Source: Rhizophagus irregularis
Lineage: Eukaryota; Glomeromycota; Glomeromycetes; Glomerales; Glomeraceae
Length of the DNA stretch: 64,000 bases
Direction: 5' to 3'
Assembly: GCF_026210795.1 (NCBI RefSeq)
Contig: NC_089442.1
Location: 4,430,501-4,494,500, forward strand
The translations under genes and the position numbers were made by a program. Positions 35,319 through 46,976 of the stretch are shown here, piece by piece. The notes below the pieces were generated by a model that worked only from the letters and a program-made list of their open reading frames with translations, searched no databases and was not told the DNA's origin. Position 1 is the stretch's first letter. Each line of letters opens with the position of its first letter.

Positions 35319-37615
35319 AATTTTTTTTAGATCAGTTTACCAAACGTGAAAGGAAATTGTTAAAAAGAAAAGAAAAAGAAAAATCGTAAGAATAAATAAC
35401 AAAAAACATCTGCTGAATCGAATTTTCAAATTTACTATTTATGATTAATAAAATTATTAAAAATTCTTAAATAACTGTGGTATAACACTATTTAGACTTT
35501 TTTTGTATTAGAATTCATTCAAAAAAAAACATTTCGTTATATGAAATCATGTAAATATCTTTTTAAATTAACTAATTAAGAAAATTAAAATTTAAAAAAT
35601 TTCATTTAATCAGTTAATGCAAGTATAACGAAATAGCACCATAACGTATGTATTAAAAGTAGAATTCATTGAGATTTACAAAAAGAGTAAATTATAAACT
35701 TAAATATGTTTCGCAAAATTCACTGAATGCACTGATGATGATAAACTTGTCCAAAAATCGGTTTTTATGTAACCTTATAAATAAATGGGCGTTTTATAAT
35801 GAGGTAATCGTGAACGTCTATTTTTTTTATTACCCAGAATATCAACCATCTTAAGTAAGTTAAGAACCAGTATCTGAAATCAAACTCGTATTATGCCTAT
35901 TATGAGAAGGTCCACTTAAGGTATTAAACTCTAATACAAACAAACATACAAATGCACTAAATGATGTTATTTGTGGCCATTATGATTTATTATATGGTTT
36001 ATTTATTTATTACAATGTTTTTCGTTAGGAGCCAAATAAGAATTTATGCAATCATTATAGTAAATAAAATCTAAAAATATAGAAATAATTTGCAAAGTAA
36101 TTTCGCTATATTAACAAACATATGTCTACAAAAGTTAAGATGATTAAAATCATAATCATGACAATCAGAAAGATCCACAATTGTGCCAGAAGTTATGGGC
36201 GCATTCAAATATGGTTAATAATTTTTCAATAAAGATTTTGCCAGAATTAGTTTCGTTACAATAGTTATGCCATCTTTTACGCCTGGAAGCGTGAGAGTTT
36301 TGCCATTGCAGAAGAATCTCCAGCCATGTTGAAAGTTATTGAACATGAAGTAAACGTTAATTAATCTAAAATGCTTTCTTAAGAACAACACGAAGTCCTA
36401 AGCCCTTTCTAAAATATCAATACGCAATTAAACGCGAAATATTAATTTACATAAATAAATCATTGCTGCAATAAATTTTGTATAAAATTTCTTTCGAATA
36501 CGGTTATAAAAACCAGCTATATGACGGCGAATACCAAAGCCATTCATATGTTTGTAATTACCCAAGATCATAGAGATAAAGTTGATTTTTTAATTATTTT
36601 TGAACTTCACCTGTTACAAGATAGTAAAATATTAGGCGGTCCGACTAGCAATAATATCAAAATGTTGATATTACTTTGCAATGCGATTTTGCATTGCTTT
36701 CTTCAATGTAGTTATTATACAATCTCATTGAAAATTACACACGATTCGGTTATATAATATTTTTGGTTCCGTATGATATGTAAATATGTTATTTGGGTCA
36801 AATCATTTGGTAGTATTTCTCTAAAAGTATATACTTTAAAAGAGACAATATCTTCTGTCGATATATCACAAATTAGTTATTCCATAACATATCTAATTTT
36901 TTGATCGTACGTAAATTAAAGGCTGGAGTTCAAGTTCATCTGATGGTAGTTATTCAATATATCACGGTTGTAATCTTGTTAAGTCGATACTTCCACAATA
37001 AATATATAAAAAGAAAAATGTTAGAAAAATTTCATTTATCTTTTTAAACTTTTAGAAATTACTGTATACTGAAAAATACCATTTCAAATACTTTAGGTGA
37101 ATAAATAAAATAACCATCCTTTTTCTGAATATCTTCAGTAAAGACAGTTTTAAAAGTTTAGATTGTGTTTTTAATATGAAGGAATGAACATGCAAAGTGA
37201 ACGAGAGACTGAAAATGAGATTTTACATCGTACCTTTCCTTTGTTTCATAAAGTTTTTATAATAATAATACGACGAAGCGTCAATGCTACACAGTAAACA
37301 ATATAACTATCAACTATTTTCTTTCAGACATGATGATTCGTTTTTAATTATACGAAAAATATTTATAAGCTAACCGAATTACCAGAATTGAACTTTATAT
37401 GAAACCCTAATAATGTATCTAACTGGTAAAAGTGGAAATTTTCTTATTTAAGTAGTCGCATGAATAAATTACATAATAATCTACTTAGACTTTAGATTTG
37501 TATGTCCGCACGCGTTTAAATACATAAATATGTTATAGATTATTTATAACACGCGTGATGTAAACAAAATCACATTAGTTTTATACTTGTACTTTTTACG
37601 CGCTCTAACAACCAC
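35319..37615. other. spacer with a short coding-like relic
   Basis: No intact gene. At about 36256-36350 (+) a frame reads YAIFYAWKRESFAIAEESPA for about 31 codons before stops, possibly a gene relic. The rest is AT-rich. Confidence 0.35.
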
Positions 37616-37837
37616 CCTAGCGTCGCCTTCAAAAAATGATAGCCGGATTCATTTTTCCGGGGCGACAATTAGAGTTAAAAATTTCCAAGTCCACAGAATA
37701 ATTATAAAATTGAAGAACTTCTACACTACGTGACAAATTACTAATCCTAATCCCTTTAACCTAACTCTAGTCCTAACCCTAATTCTAAAGAACCGGCAAA
37801 ATGAATCCGGCTTCCATTTTTCTGAGGCGACGCTAGG
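37616..37837. mobile_element. MITE with about 40-bp terminal inverted repeats
   Basis: The left end (37616-37655) begins CCTAGCGTCGCCTTC and contains AGCCGGATTCATTTTT. The right end (about 37798-37837) is its reverse complement with few mismatches, ending GAGGCGACGCTAGG. The 222-bp element lies between imperfect direct repeats CGCGCTCTAACA (37599-37610) and CGCGCTCCAACA (37843-37854). Its interior carries a run of CCTAA-type words (CCTAATCCTAATCCC, CCTAACCCTAATTC at 37744-37787) resembling telomere repeats. Non-coding. The superfamily is unknown. Confidence 0.75.
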
Positions 37838-37854
37838 TTCGTCGCGCTCCAACA

Positions 37855-40800
37855 GTTTGTATAAAAAAAAGCTAAGTATAAATATATTATTCGAAGATAA
37901 AAATATCTTACTCCTGATGTTCACATAAATAATATTTTGTATTGCTAATATTCTATTGGTCGGTTGCTCAATGATTTCATATATTATCAGTTATCCTCAT
38001 AAGTTGCATGTTACGATGTATTAGCATAATAATAAAATTATTGGATAGTAACGGGAGTTTATTATAAAAATTGCATAACGGTCCCGTCAAACCGATAACA
38101 TTATTATTGATGATTTAAACTATATAATCACAGAATAAATGATATTAATTTTCGCCTGATTTAGGATATGCAATCATCATAATGCTGGCTGACATTAAAT
38201 TTGGCCAGAATTTGTGATCGTAATGTTGGCTGACCTTGCATAATTCTGGCCAAATCACAGAATTTCTTATAATTAACTTGCAGAAAATCATCGTCCCTGA
38301 TACCGAGTCAAACAAATTTGTAAACTGAAAAAAATCAAAAAATCACGTTAATCACGTTACGCGTTTTTTCTTATAAAAATCACCCTTTTCGTACTAAATT
38401 TTTTTCAAAAACTCTTTTCTCAAACTCTTTCACAACAAACAACTCTTTATACAAAAAACTTATACAAAAAAAAAAATTTTTATATAATTCTTCACATTTT
38501 TATACAATAAATAACAAATTTTTTACTCTCTTTTTATACAAAAAATAATGCTGTCCTACTCTTTTAAAGTAATGTTGAAGTTGTTTAACACTTATAGTAT
38601 CATGCTCTCGGTTCAGTATAGAGTCCAAAGATATATCTCACTAACTTAGGAGGACCTTTCGTATTTTCTGGGATCCTTGATTTTAAAATTTATGCGATAT
38701 ATTACTGGGTCACTGGCGATATATTAAAGTCATGGGACAGCAGGGGACAGCAAATCATTTTTGAAAAATGTTTTGTACTGGAATAAGGATTTAAGGCAAG
38801 TGATATAGGCGTTTATGTGAATATGACGGCCACATAGGTGTCCTGGGATTCCCTGCTTAGGCATAATTAACAGGGTGGTAAACCTCATATGGTATGAGGT
38901 GATAGTAACTAAAAAAAATCTTTGAATTTTGTAAGCCAATAAAATTGTAAATCTAAATGAGAACTTGAGAATTTTTACACTATCCACTAACTACTATCAT
39001 GGATGAAAATTTTTAATTGTAATTTGTTTCTTATACTATGTATACTTGATTTTGCTATTTAGCATAAAATTTCTTGATGAAATAAAAAAGTTCTAATAAT
39101 TATCTGGAAGTATATAGAGAGTAAGTAATAACGAAGTAACATAAATCACATTTATTACTTAATGTTATGATTACGCTGAAATAAACATTATAGATCACTC
39201 TTAATGATGAAACTGCTCGATACATTGAATCACTTTAAATACAAGAACTACTTTATCTTCTAAACTATGAATATTAAAACGCAACACCAAAACGATCCTC
39301 CGTCATCTACTCCTCAAATAAGAAAATTTACTACAACGGGATCGATCATTAACTGAATTTGATTTTTCAAATATATGCTCTAAAACGCGGCGCTTCAGGC
39401 TTGTTTAACACCATTTAATAAAAGCTATGCTTATATAGCTTTGTTTTTCTAAATCGCGTCCGATCAACTAATTTCTATCCGATGAACTAACTTAGAATGT
39501 GACACGTGTTTTCTTTATGATGATGATAATAATAGGATTAACTCCTGCCCCTAGTGCGTTATCTAATGCGTTGGGTGTAGTCTACTGTACTTCGATTGCC
39601 ATTTTGATCACAAAAACTAAAAACCAACCAAAATTTGCGATTAAAGTTCAATTTTGATGATAAACTATTAACAAACCAATCAGTTTTCGTTTTGTATTTG
39701 TCAGTATTTTTTATCTACTCGACCAAAACGACCTACGTTTTTGGTGGTACATATTAATCGGTTTTCTACAATCAAAATTTTATTAGACATAAAGTTTAGT
39801 GCAACCGACCAAAAATCATGATCAATCAATACTGAAATATCATGAAAATAATAAAAAAAATGAGTATAAATAATGTAATCTAACTAAATAACTTATAAAA
39901 TCAACTGCAGCTTTTCTCAGAACATTTAAACTTTTAAGCTGTATTGAAAATTGTAAGTTGCGCTTAACATTCAATATCAGATATTGGTTAGTTGCGGCGA
40001 ACAAATGAAAAATTATATCAACGTAATAACTAGCATAATTAGTAAGTAACAAATGAATATTTAACAGCAATTCCAAGATCATAATATTTCGCAACCCGTC
40101 CCAGCGCCTTGCTCAGCAAAGCTGCTGGCAAGCAATATTTATCGAATAATTTGTCTCATCCTATAAATTGCCCAATAATTTTAGTTCTTTTGAATTTATC
40201 AGTAATTGAACTCTTAAGTAATACTGTAATAACAACTCGATTAAATTTATTTTAATAACCTAAACAAATTTCATTTTTTTTTTTCAATCTTGAAAAAATT
40301 TACTCTGTGAACTCGTTAATCATTCTGATAACAAAAGACCGTTCAATACTTACCTTGAATATTAATCTTTCCAATTGTAAAAGAAAGGGTTAGAACATAT
40401 GATTTATATTGAGTAAAGTAGATTTTCACTTGATAATAATAGTATGCGTACCTAACAAAGTCATCATATATCTAAAATCTGGATTTGGTACGAAATCCTG
40501 AAACTCATACAGTAATCCCGACGGTATAATATCCCGACACTCGCCCGTAGTTTCTTCCCGAAAAATCAAAATATCGAAATGTTATAATCCCAACATTTTA
40601 TAAGCCCGAAATTCAAAATACGGAAACGAAAAATCTTGAAATCGGTATTATGGGGGTACGGGATTATGACATTTATTTTGGGATTATGACATTTGAATTA
40701 AGATTTTGTCGGATTTTGAGTATCTGGATTTAGGATGACGGGATATAGAACCACAAAATTTCTTTCAAAATCCGTTCATATATATATATATATTTAAGGT

Positions 40801-41240
40801 TTAGTATTTGGTATACCATTAGCAAGGTAATTGAGAGTCATCGTAGGACGTAAAGTGAACTTATATTCTTTATGTCACACTCTTTATAAAGTACTGTATT
40901 TCTGTATGGTACATAACAAATAATGATCAAATTATTACAAAATTATGCAACAAAACCAAAGGCATTTTCAAGTAATTAATTTTAACATCTTGATTTTTGA
41001 ATTTTTGAAGATTAAATCATAAAATATATTTTCATGAAATTGATTAATATTGATCATATTGATCGCAGATAAAAATTACCCTTCAGTGAAAAAAAGATTA
41101 AATAATGATTTTTTATTACTATTTTTAAAATTATTGAAAACGTGAACTTTTAAAATTATTAGATGGATTCATGATTTATTGTTATTATTTTTAAATTTTT
41201 CACTAGACGGATTTTTATGAATCTCAAGATGCGATTTATA
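37855..41240. other. spacer with minor repeats
   Basis: No supported gene. At 38177-38270 two direct copies of AATGYTGGCTGAC each precede or follow a TTGGCCAGAATT word, the second in inverted orientation, making a possible fold-back. At 40500-40750 words such as GGGATTATGACATTT repeat. An (AT)n tract lies at about 40780-40795. Confidence 0.4.
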
Positions 41241-42851
41241 GTTTAACAAAAAGTTGTTTTTCATATGCGTGCGTATAAACAGACATTTACTTACTCCTAA
41301 GTAGAACAGAAGTGTCTTCCGCTACGTCATGTATCTTTGTATCTTCCGCTATGCTTTGTATTAAAAAATCATGACGTTTAATAAAGATAATCGATGTAAT
41401 TATTATAAGTGTTAAAATGAATTAAATATTTGATTAAATATTATTACGTACAAAAGTTTACAATAACGGTTTTTATTTCAAAAGAATTTTAAAGCAACAT
41501 TAGGGCGAAACTAAATTATTTATTCTAATACAAATTAGGCAACCATTTATCTAATTCAAAAAATGGTCCTCTTTTTCTGGTTAACACTCACTTTGATAAT
41601 AAATAATTTCCCTCCTTTTTCATTTGCTTATAAAAGCTAATGCATTTCTCAAACAAAGTAAAAACAATTCGAATAAATTATAATAGAACAGTAAAGTATT
41701 ATTTACTCATTAATGTTTTATTAAAATTTAATGAAATATGATAACATTATAATTTTAACAAATTGGGCATAATTTGGGCAAAATGGTATTTGATAAAATT
41801 AAGTGTAATAACTCTCAATAAATACTGAAACCTTCTTTCATCGAAGTCGATTGATTATCTACGCTGTTGCCTAAACAATCATGAATCAAGAATATATATT
41901 TTAATACTTTTTTATTATTTATTACAAATTTTTTTTTTTAAACGCAACGAAAACTCCGAGCTATCAAAGATACGGGACGTAAATTAGCCGCGAAAATCAT
42001 GGCGTTGACCGTTTAAACGAAACTATACTGTAGCATCAAATGTATAATTTGTAAAGGTTATGTTTTACGTAAAAAATTAATGTCAGATAGGTTTTTACAA
42101 CAGTGTTAAGACTTAGGGGTAAGGAAGATCACACAATTTACTATTTCACGCATCTCTTCAGGACCAGAATTACGATATGATTATTTTTGGTCGTTCTACA
42201 CAAAGTTTGAAACGGTGAAACCTATCCCTCAAATTGTAGCCATACAGCTTTGGGGTCCTACGTTCAAAGACTATTTAGTGTAAGTTTTATACAACATATT
42301 TAATTATAACATTTTTAAACAATTAAATAATTTACTTAAGAATCATTTTTTGGGAGGACTAAATAACATATTACTACTTGCATGATGTTTAGGAAACTGT
42401 GGTATGATAGATATGAATAGAGTGTAAAAAAAATTAACATGAAAATCTCGAACATGATTCTTGGCGAAAATTATCGTGAAAATCAGAACTTAATTTCTTG
42501 GCAACGATTTATTAATTGAATTGATCCGATTATAGATTTCCGTAGCTTCCGTAATTTCTTGGCAATGAATCATCAAAAAATTAAACTGGTAAATATGAAT
42601 CATTTAAACGCGCGATAGAATTTATTACGTGATAGTAATACTTTTAATATTTTTGTATCATTAACTTTTTTTGACATTTAACATTTGACTATGATTAAAT
42701 TAAAAATAAAATTTTTTTTATAGAATTTTTATTTATAGATTATGATTTACGTGGGCGAGTATTATGAGTATGATCACACCGATTGACATCATACATACAT
42801 AGCGAATTAAAAATAGTAAAATGGTATATTCATTTAACGTTTTGGATAAGC
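41241..42851. repeat. diverged tandem duplication, unit A
   Basis: Unit A shares ordered blocks with unit B. These include TCATGACGTTTA (about 41362), GTTTACAATAA, AATTAGGCAAC, GGGCATAATTTGGGCAAAAT (41764), TTCAGGACCA (about 42158), CATTTTTTGGGAGG and ACCGATTGACATCATA (42778). The unit boundary is marked by GTTTAACAAAAAG at 41241 and GTTAAACAAAGAGA at 42852. Divergence is moderate with many indels. Confidence 0.65.
42110..42279 (+). pseudogene. relic exon inside unit A
   Basis: A 56-codon open stretch with good protein-like composition (RISSGPELRYDYFWSFY, then KPIPQIVAIQLWGPTFKD) ends exactly at a GTAAGT donor (42280). The counterpart in unit B (about 44515-44640) is interrupted by stops. 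The segment loosely recalls the trefoil/IPT region of CSL-type DNA-binding proteins (IPQIVAIQLWG), but that is recall, not a match I can test. No neighbouring exon was found, so it is taken as a relic. Confidence 0.35.
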
Positions 42852-45225
42852 GTTAAACAAAGAGAAATGTCTTTCGATACGCCATGTATCCTTGTATCTT
42901 TCACTACGCTTTGTATCTTTTGCTATGTTTTGTATTAATTAAAAAATCATGACGTTTAGTAAAATAATCGATGTAATTATTATAAGTGTAAATGTAAAAT
43001 GAATTTGACAAATTTCTTTATTTTTTAAAATATTTGATTAAAAACATAAACATTATTAGTTATAAAAAGTTTACAATAAACAAAAATGATTCGGATTTTT
43101 TTTCTTTCGAAAGAATTGGAATTATTATAATGAAACTTTAAAGCAATATTTAGGGCGGAACTAAAATTATTTAGTCTAATACCAATTAGGCAACTGTTTA
43201 CCCAATTCAAAAAAAATGTTTACCTCTTTTCTGGTTAAAAATATTTCACCATCATTTTTAATAATAATTACTTACTCATAAAAGCTCAAAACAAAATTCG
43301 AATAAATTATAATAGAACAGTAAAGTATTAATAATTTTCTAAATTTAATGAAATATTATAATTTTAACAAATTGGGCATAATTTGGGCAAAATGATATTT
43401 CAGATTTGACAAAATTAAGTGTAATAACTCATAATGAAGCTTTTTTTCATCAAAAGAACGATTAATTATCTACTACGCTGTTCTAACCAAATAATTGTTA
43501 ATTCTGATAATCATAACCAAAGTACAATTGTATCAAGAAACACTTGTTACAAAACAAGATTATGTTCCAACTAACCTATAATAAATACAGCCTTACTTCT
43601 TTTTTCATCGAAGAAGGTTGACTACTTTATTGTTACCTGAACGAATAATTGTTATTGTTAATTTGCACAATCATAAACGAAGTACAATTGTGTGTTATTA
43701 ATTAAAAAACCTATAATTTAATTATTCATTACAAATTTTTTTTCTTTTTTTTGAATATTCAAACACTTATTCAAAAAGATAATGTTCGATACGGCACGTG
43801 TGAAAATCATGATGTTAACCGTTTATAGGTTATAGACGGACCAATGGATTATTCACAATAAAATTGGTTTAAAAATAAACGAAATTGTTAATGGCCACAA
43901 TTATAACCTTTATAGATAATCAGATGGATCTGATAACAGAAATCTGGCATGTACATTCAGATGCGGATTGGAGAACATTTATTTCATATGTAAACATGTA
44001 AATTCTAAGCATGTGCAAAGTAGTTACGACATATATGAATTTGGAGAACAAAAATATTATACTATAGCATCAAATATATATTTAGTAAGAATTAATGCCT
44101 TTTGATTCAGGATCACCAAATATTTTAAATGCGCTCCTCGAATTTATTAAAAGGATGCTAAAATTCGGATTTTAACAAAAGACCAATCATCAACGACTGT
44201 AAATATTAACGGATGAAAAAAAAAAATAATTTTTGAAATTATAAATAGTAATTAGATGTTCTTGATTAACGGGTTCAGGGGAATTTAGTTGAAGTCCTTA
44301 CAGGCTTACACTTACAGGAACTGGACTTTTCGTTCTTACCGTTCTTGCCATTTTTCTAAGAACTTGTTGGAACTTATTGTCTATATTTGGCTAAATTAGA
44401 AATTATTTCATTAAAAAATATTACACGCAATTTATGAATTACAGGTTATTACAACAGTATGTTAGGGGTAACCGGGTAAGGGATGGAAATGGGAGATCAG
44501 CACACAATTTACTACTTTTACGCAACTTCTTCAGGACCAACGTTGCGATATGATTATTTTTGATCGTTCTACACAGTTTGAAACAGTGAAACCTAACCCT
44601 TCGAATTATAGCCGTACAGCTTTTGGAGGCCGACTATTTTTTACACAACATGTTTATTTAATTTTAACATTTTTAAACAATTAAATAATTTACTTAATTG
44701 AAAAATCAAGGATCATTTTTTGGGAGGGATGCATAGCATATAGTTACTACCTGCCCTGCATGAATGATCGGAAACCGGAATGATAGACATGAAATAGAGC
44801 GTAAAAAAATTAACATGACATAATTCTTGGTGAAAATCATCGTAAGTAAAAATTTATTGAATTATTCCGAAGTCCGATCGTAGATTCCGTAGTTTCCATA
44901 GTTCCTTGGAATAAGCTGATATTAAAATTAGACAATGCAAGATACGAGTTCCATTTTAATATATCGATCGATCAATCTGAAACACTCAAAGATGTGATAA
45001 AGCATCTATTGCATGATGGTTTGTAACATCAACTTTATTGACATTTAATATTGACTAATAAAATTAAATTATATCTTTTTACTCAATAAAAAAAATTTTT
45101 CTTTATAGAATATTTATTCATAGAATTTTTATGTTTTACGCAGGACGAAGTTGATCACACAAGTCACACCGATTGACATCATAGTAAATTATAAATAGTA
45201 AATTGTGTTGAGGTTTCGGAAGAAA
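42852..45225. repeat. diverged tandem duplication, unit B
   Basis: Second copy of the unit, about 760 bp longer than unit A, and followed by another GTTAAACAAAGAGA (45226-45239). The extra length lies between about 43490 and 44400. It includes an internal repeat (TTCATCGAA...GTTGACTACT) and coding-like scraps such as DLITEIWHVHSDADWRTFIS (about 43929) and DSGSPNILNALLEFIKR (about 44104). No intact gene. Confidence 0.6.
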
Positions 45226-45239
45226 GTTAAACAAAGAGA

Positions 45240-46907
45240 GAATTGTTATTGCCATTTCTTTTTAAAGTAATTTTTATTATTTTATTTTTTTTTTGATCTT
45301 CCGAATTTTCTCTGCTTATTTTTACATATGTCGTAATAGAATGGACAATCAATCTTGTTTATTTAAAATATACTTGTACGGTATTTTCTTAAATTAGTAC
45401 TACTTATAATTTTTTTATAGTTTTCTATCTTCACCAATAAAAAAGAAAAGAAAAGAAAGAAAATAATATATCATATTTTGAATTAAAGTTTTTCCGCTAA
45501 ATTTATTTTGTATTAAATCGACTTAATAAACAAAAAAATTATTAATATTATAAATTAGCGGAATTAAGTTTTTATAGTAAAAAATTAGAGAACTCATAAA
45601 ACTCATACAATCGTAATTTTTCAAAAAAAAAAATGAAAAACAAACATTATTAATTAGTGAAATTAAGATTAGATATTACTGTAGTAGTACTGTAGTATAA
45701 AACTTTTTTAAAAAAAAGATTCAATCATCATCTATAAGATCTGACAATGAAATAACCGTTTTCGAAAAAAGAAGGAAATTGTAAAAAATAATAAGGCAGA
45801 AAGCAAAAAAAGCGCAAAAACAAATGCAAACAAAAATGCAAAAAAATATTTAGGGATAATAATAAAATAATATTATTGTTAAAATTCTTTTTGAATAAAT
45901 GAATGAATTCCTGATATGTTTAAAAAAAAAAAAAATTTTTTTTTTATTCTCTTGTTTCATTTTTTTTTTTAAAAAAAAAAGAGAAAATAAGATATTCATT
46001 TTCGTAAAATTAATCAATTATTATTACATAAAAAAAAACTGCAGCTTTAGTCATAAATAATAGACCATAATCCAAATTACTTAAAATACTTTAGGTCCTC
46101 ATGCCGAGTTAATTGCATAATACATTTTTTTTTTATTTTATTGACAAAAATAACTTGTCATGTGAATTTTGTGAAAATCGTATGATGATGTACAACTAAC
46201 ATTATTATTATACGGTATATTTTAGTTGATGAAATTTTAATAATTTTCGAAATAATTATAAATGTATTTCCAATTTTAGATATGAAAGAAATCGCAACCT
46301 TTTCTTTGATTCAAATGGTTACGTCGACTTCGCGTTTCATACTCCGTGTTATACGAATTTAATTCTTTAGCAAATAGCAATATTTGATCCAGTTTAAAAA
46401 AGTTTAGCGATGTGTAACCGAAGGGTTAATAATAAATTCTATTTTCTACAATCTCACATAAAATCTATTGAATTCGACCTCCTCAAAAAAAAAAAATTTT
46501 TCAGGTTCGGGTTCAGTCATTACCCATTAAGGTAAATTTCATACTACAAGATAAATGAAATTCCGAGATTTTATTAAATATATCCTAACCCCCTATTTTT
46601 AGATCATATTGTCCCTTATTACTCTGCGCCGGACGATAAAATAATTTATTAATTTGGTAAATTCATATAATAAACAAATATATAATTAGAAATTAAAGGC
46701 TTCCCTTTATTAGCTAAATAATTAACGTTACACAATTTGTTGTCCTCGTCTATCATTTCAACAAATTTGGTTTATTGATAGTAATGCAACAGCAGGTTGG
46801 ACTGGTTTTTTTAATTTAAGTTATTATGGGGTTTGTATGAATTGATTTAATATTTTTTTTTATGTATATATTTATCTTTTATCAATGATTAATATTTGAT
46901 AAATTTG
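45240..46907. other. spacer, homopolymer-rich
   Basis: Dense A and T runs, including A13T11 near 45930 and T11A10 near 45961. A CTGCGCCGGACGATAAA word (46624-46640) recalls CCCGGACGATAAA near 16630. No gene. Confidence 0.4.
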
Positions 46908-46915
46908 TATAAATA
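46908..46915 (+). promoter_or_regulatory. TATA-like box of the multicopper oxidase gene
   Basis: TATAAATA lies 62 bp before the ATG at 46977, a plausible core promoter distance. The sequence between is less AT-biased than the surroundings. Confidence 0.45.
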
Positions 46916-46976
46916 CGCTTCTTAGGAAGGATACTTCTCGTTCGAACAGGATAAGGCGTCTCAATTAAAAAAAAAG

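Noticed and set aside
36521-36757. 78-codon open frame on the plus strand
   Set aside because: Composition follows local AT bias. There are no motif, paralogue or splice signals to support it.
37744-37787. Chromosome-end telomere repeats
   Set aside because: Only a few degenerate CCTAA words, internal to a MITE and flanked by unique sequence.
43025-43210. 61-codon open frame on the minus strand
   Set aside because: Lies in duplication unit B and is not conserved as an open frame in unit A.
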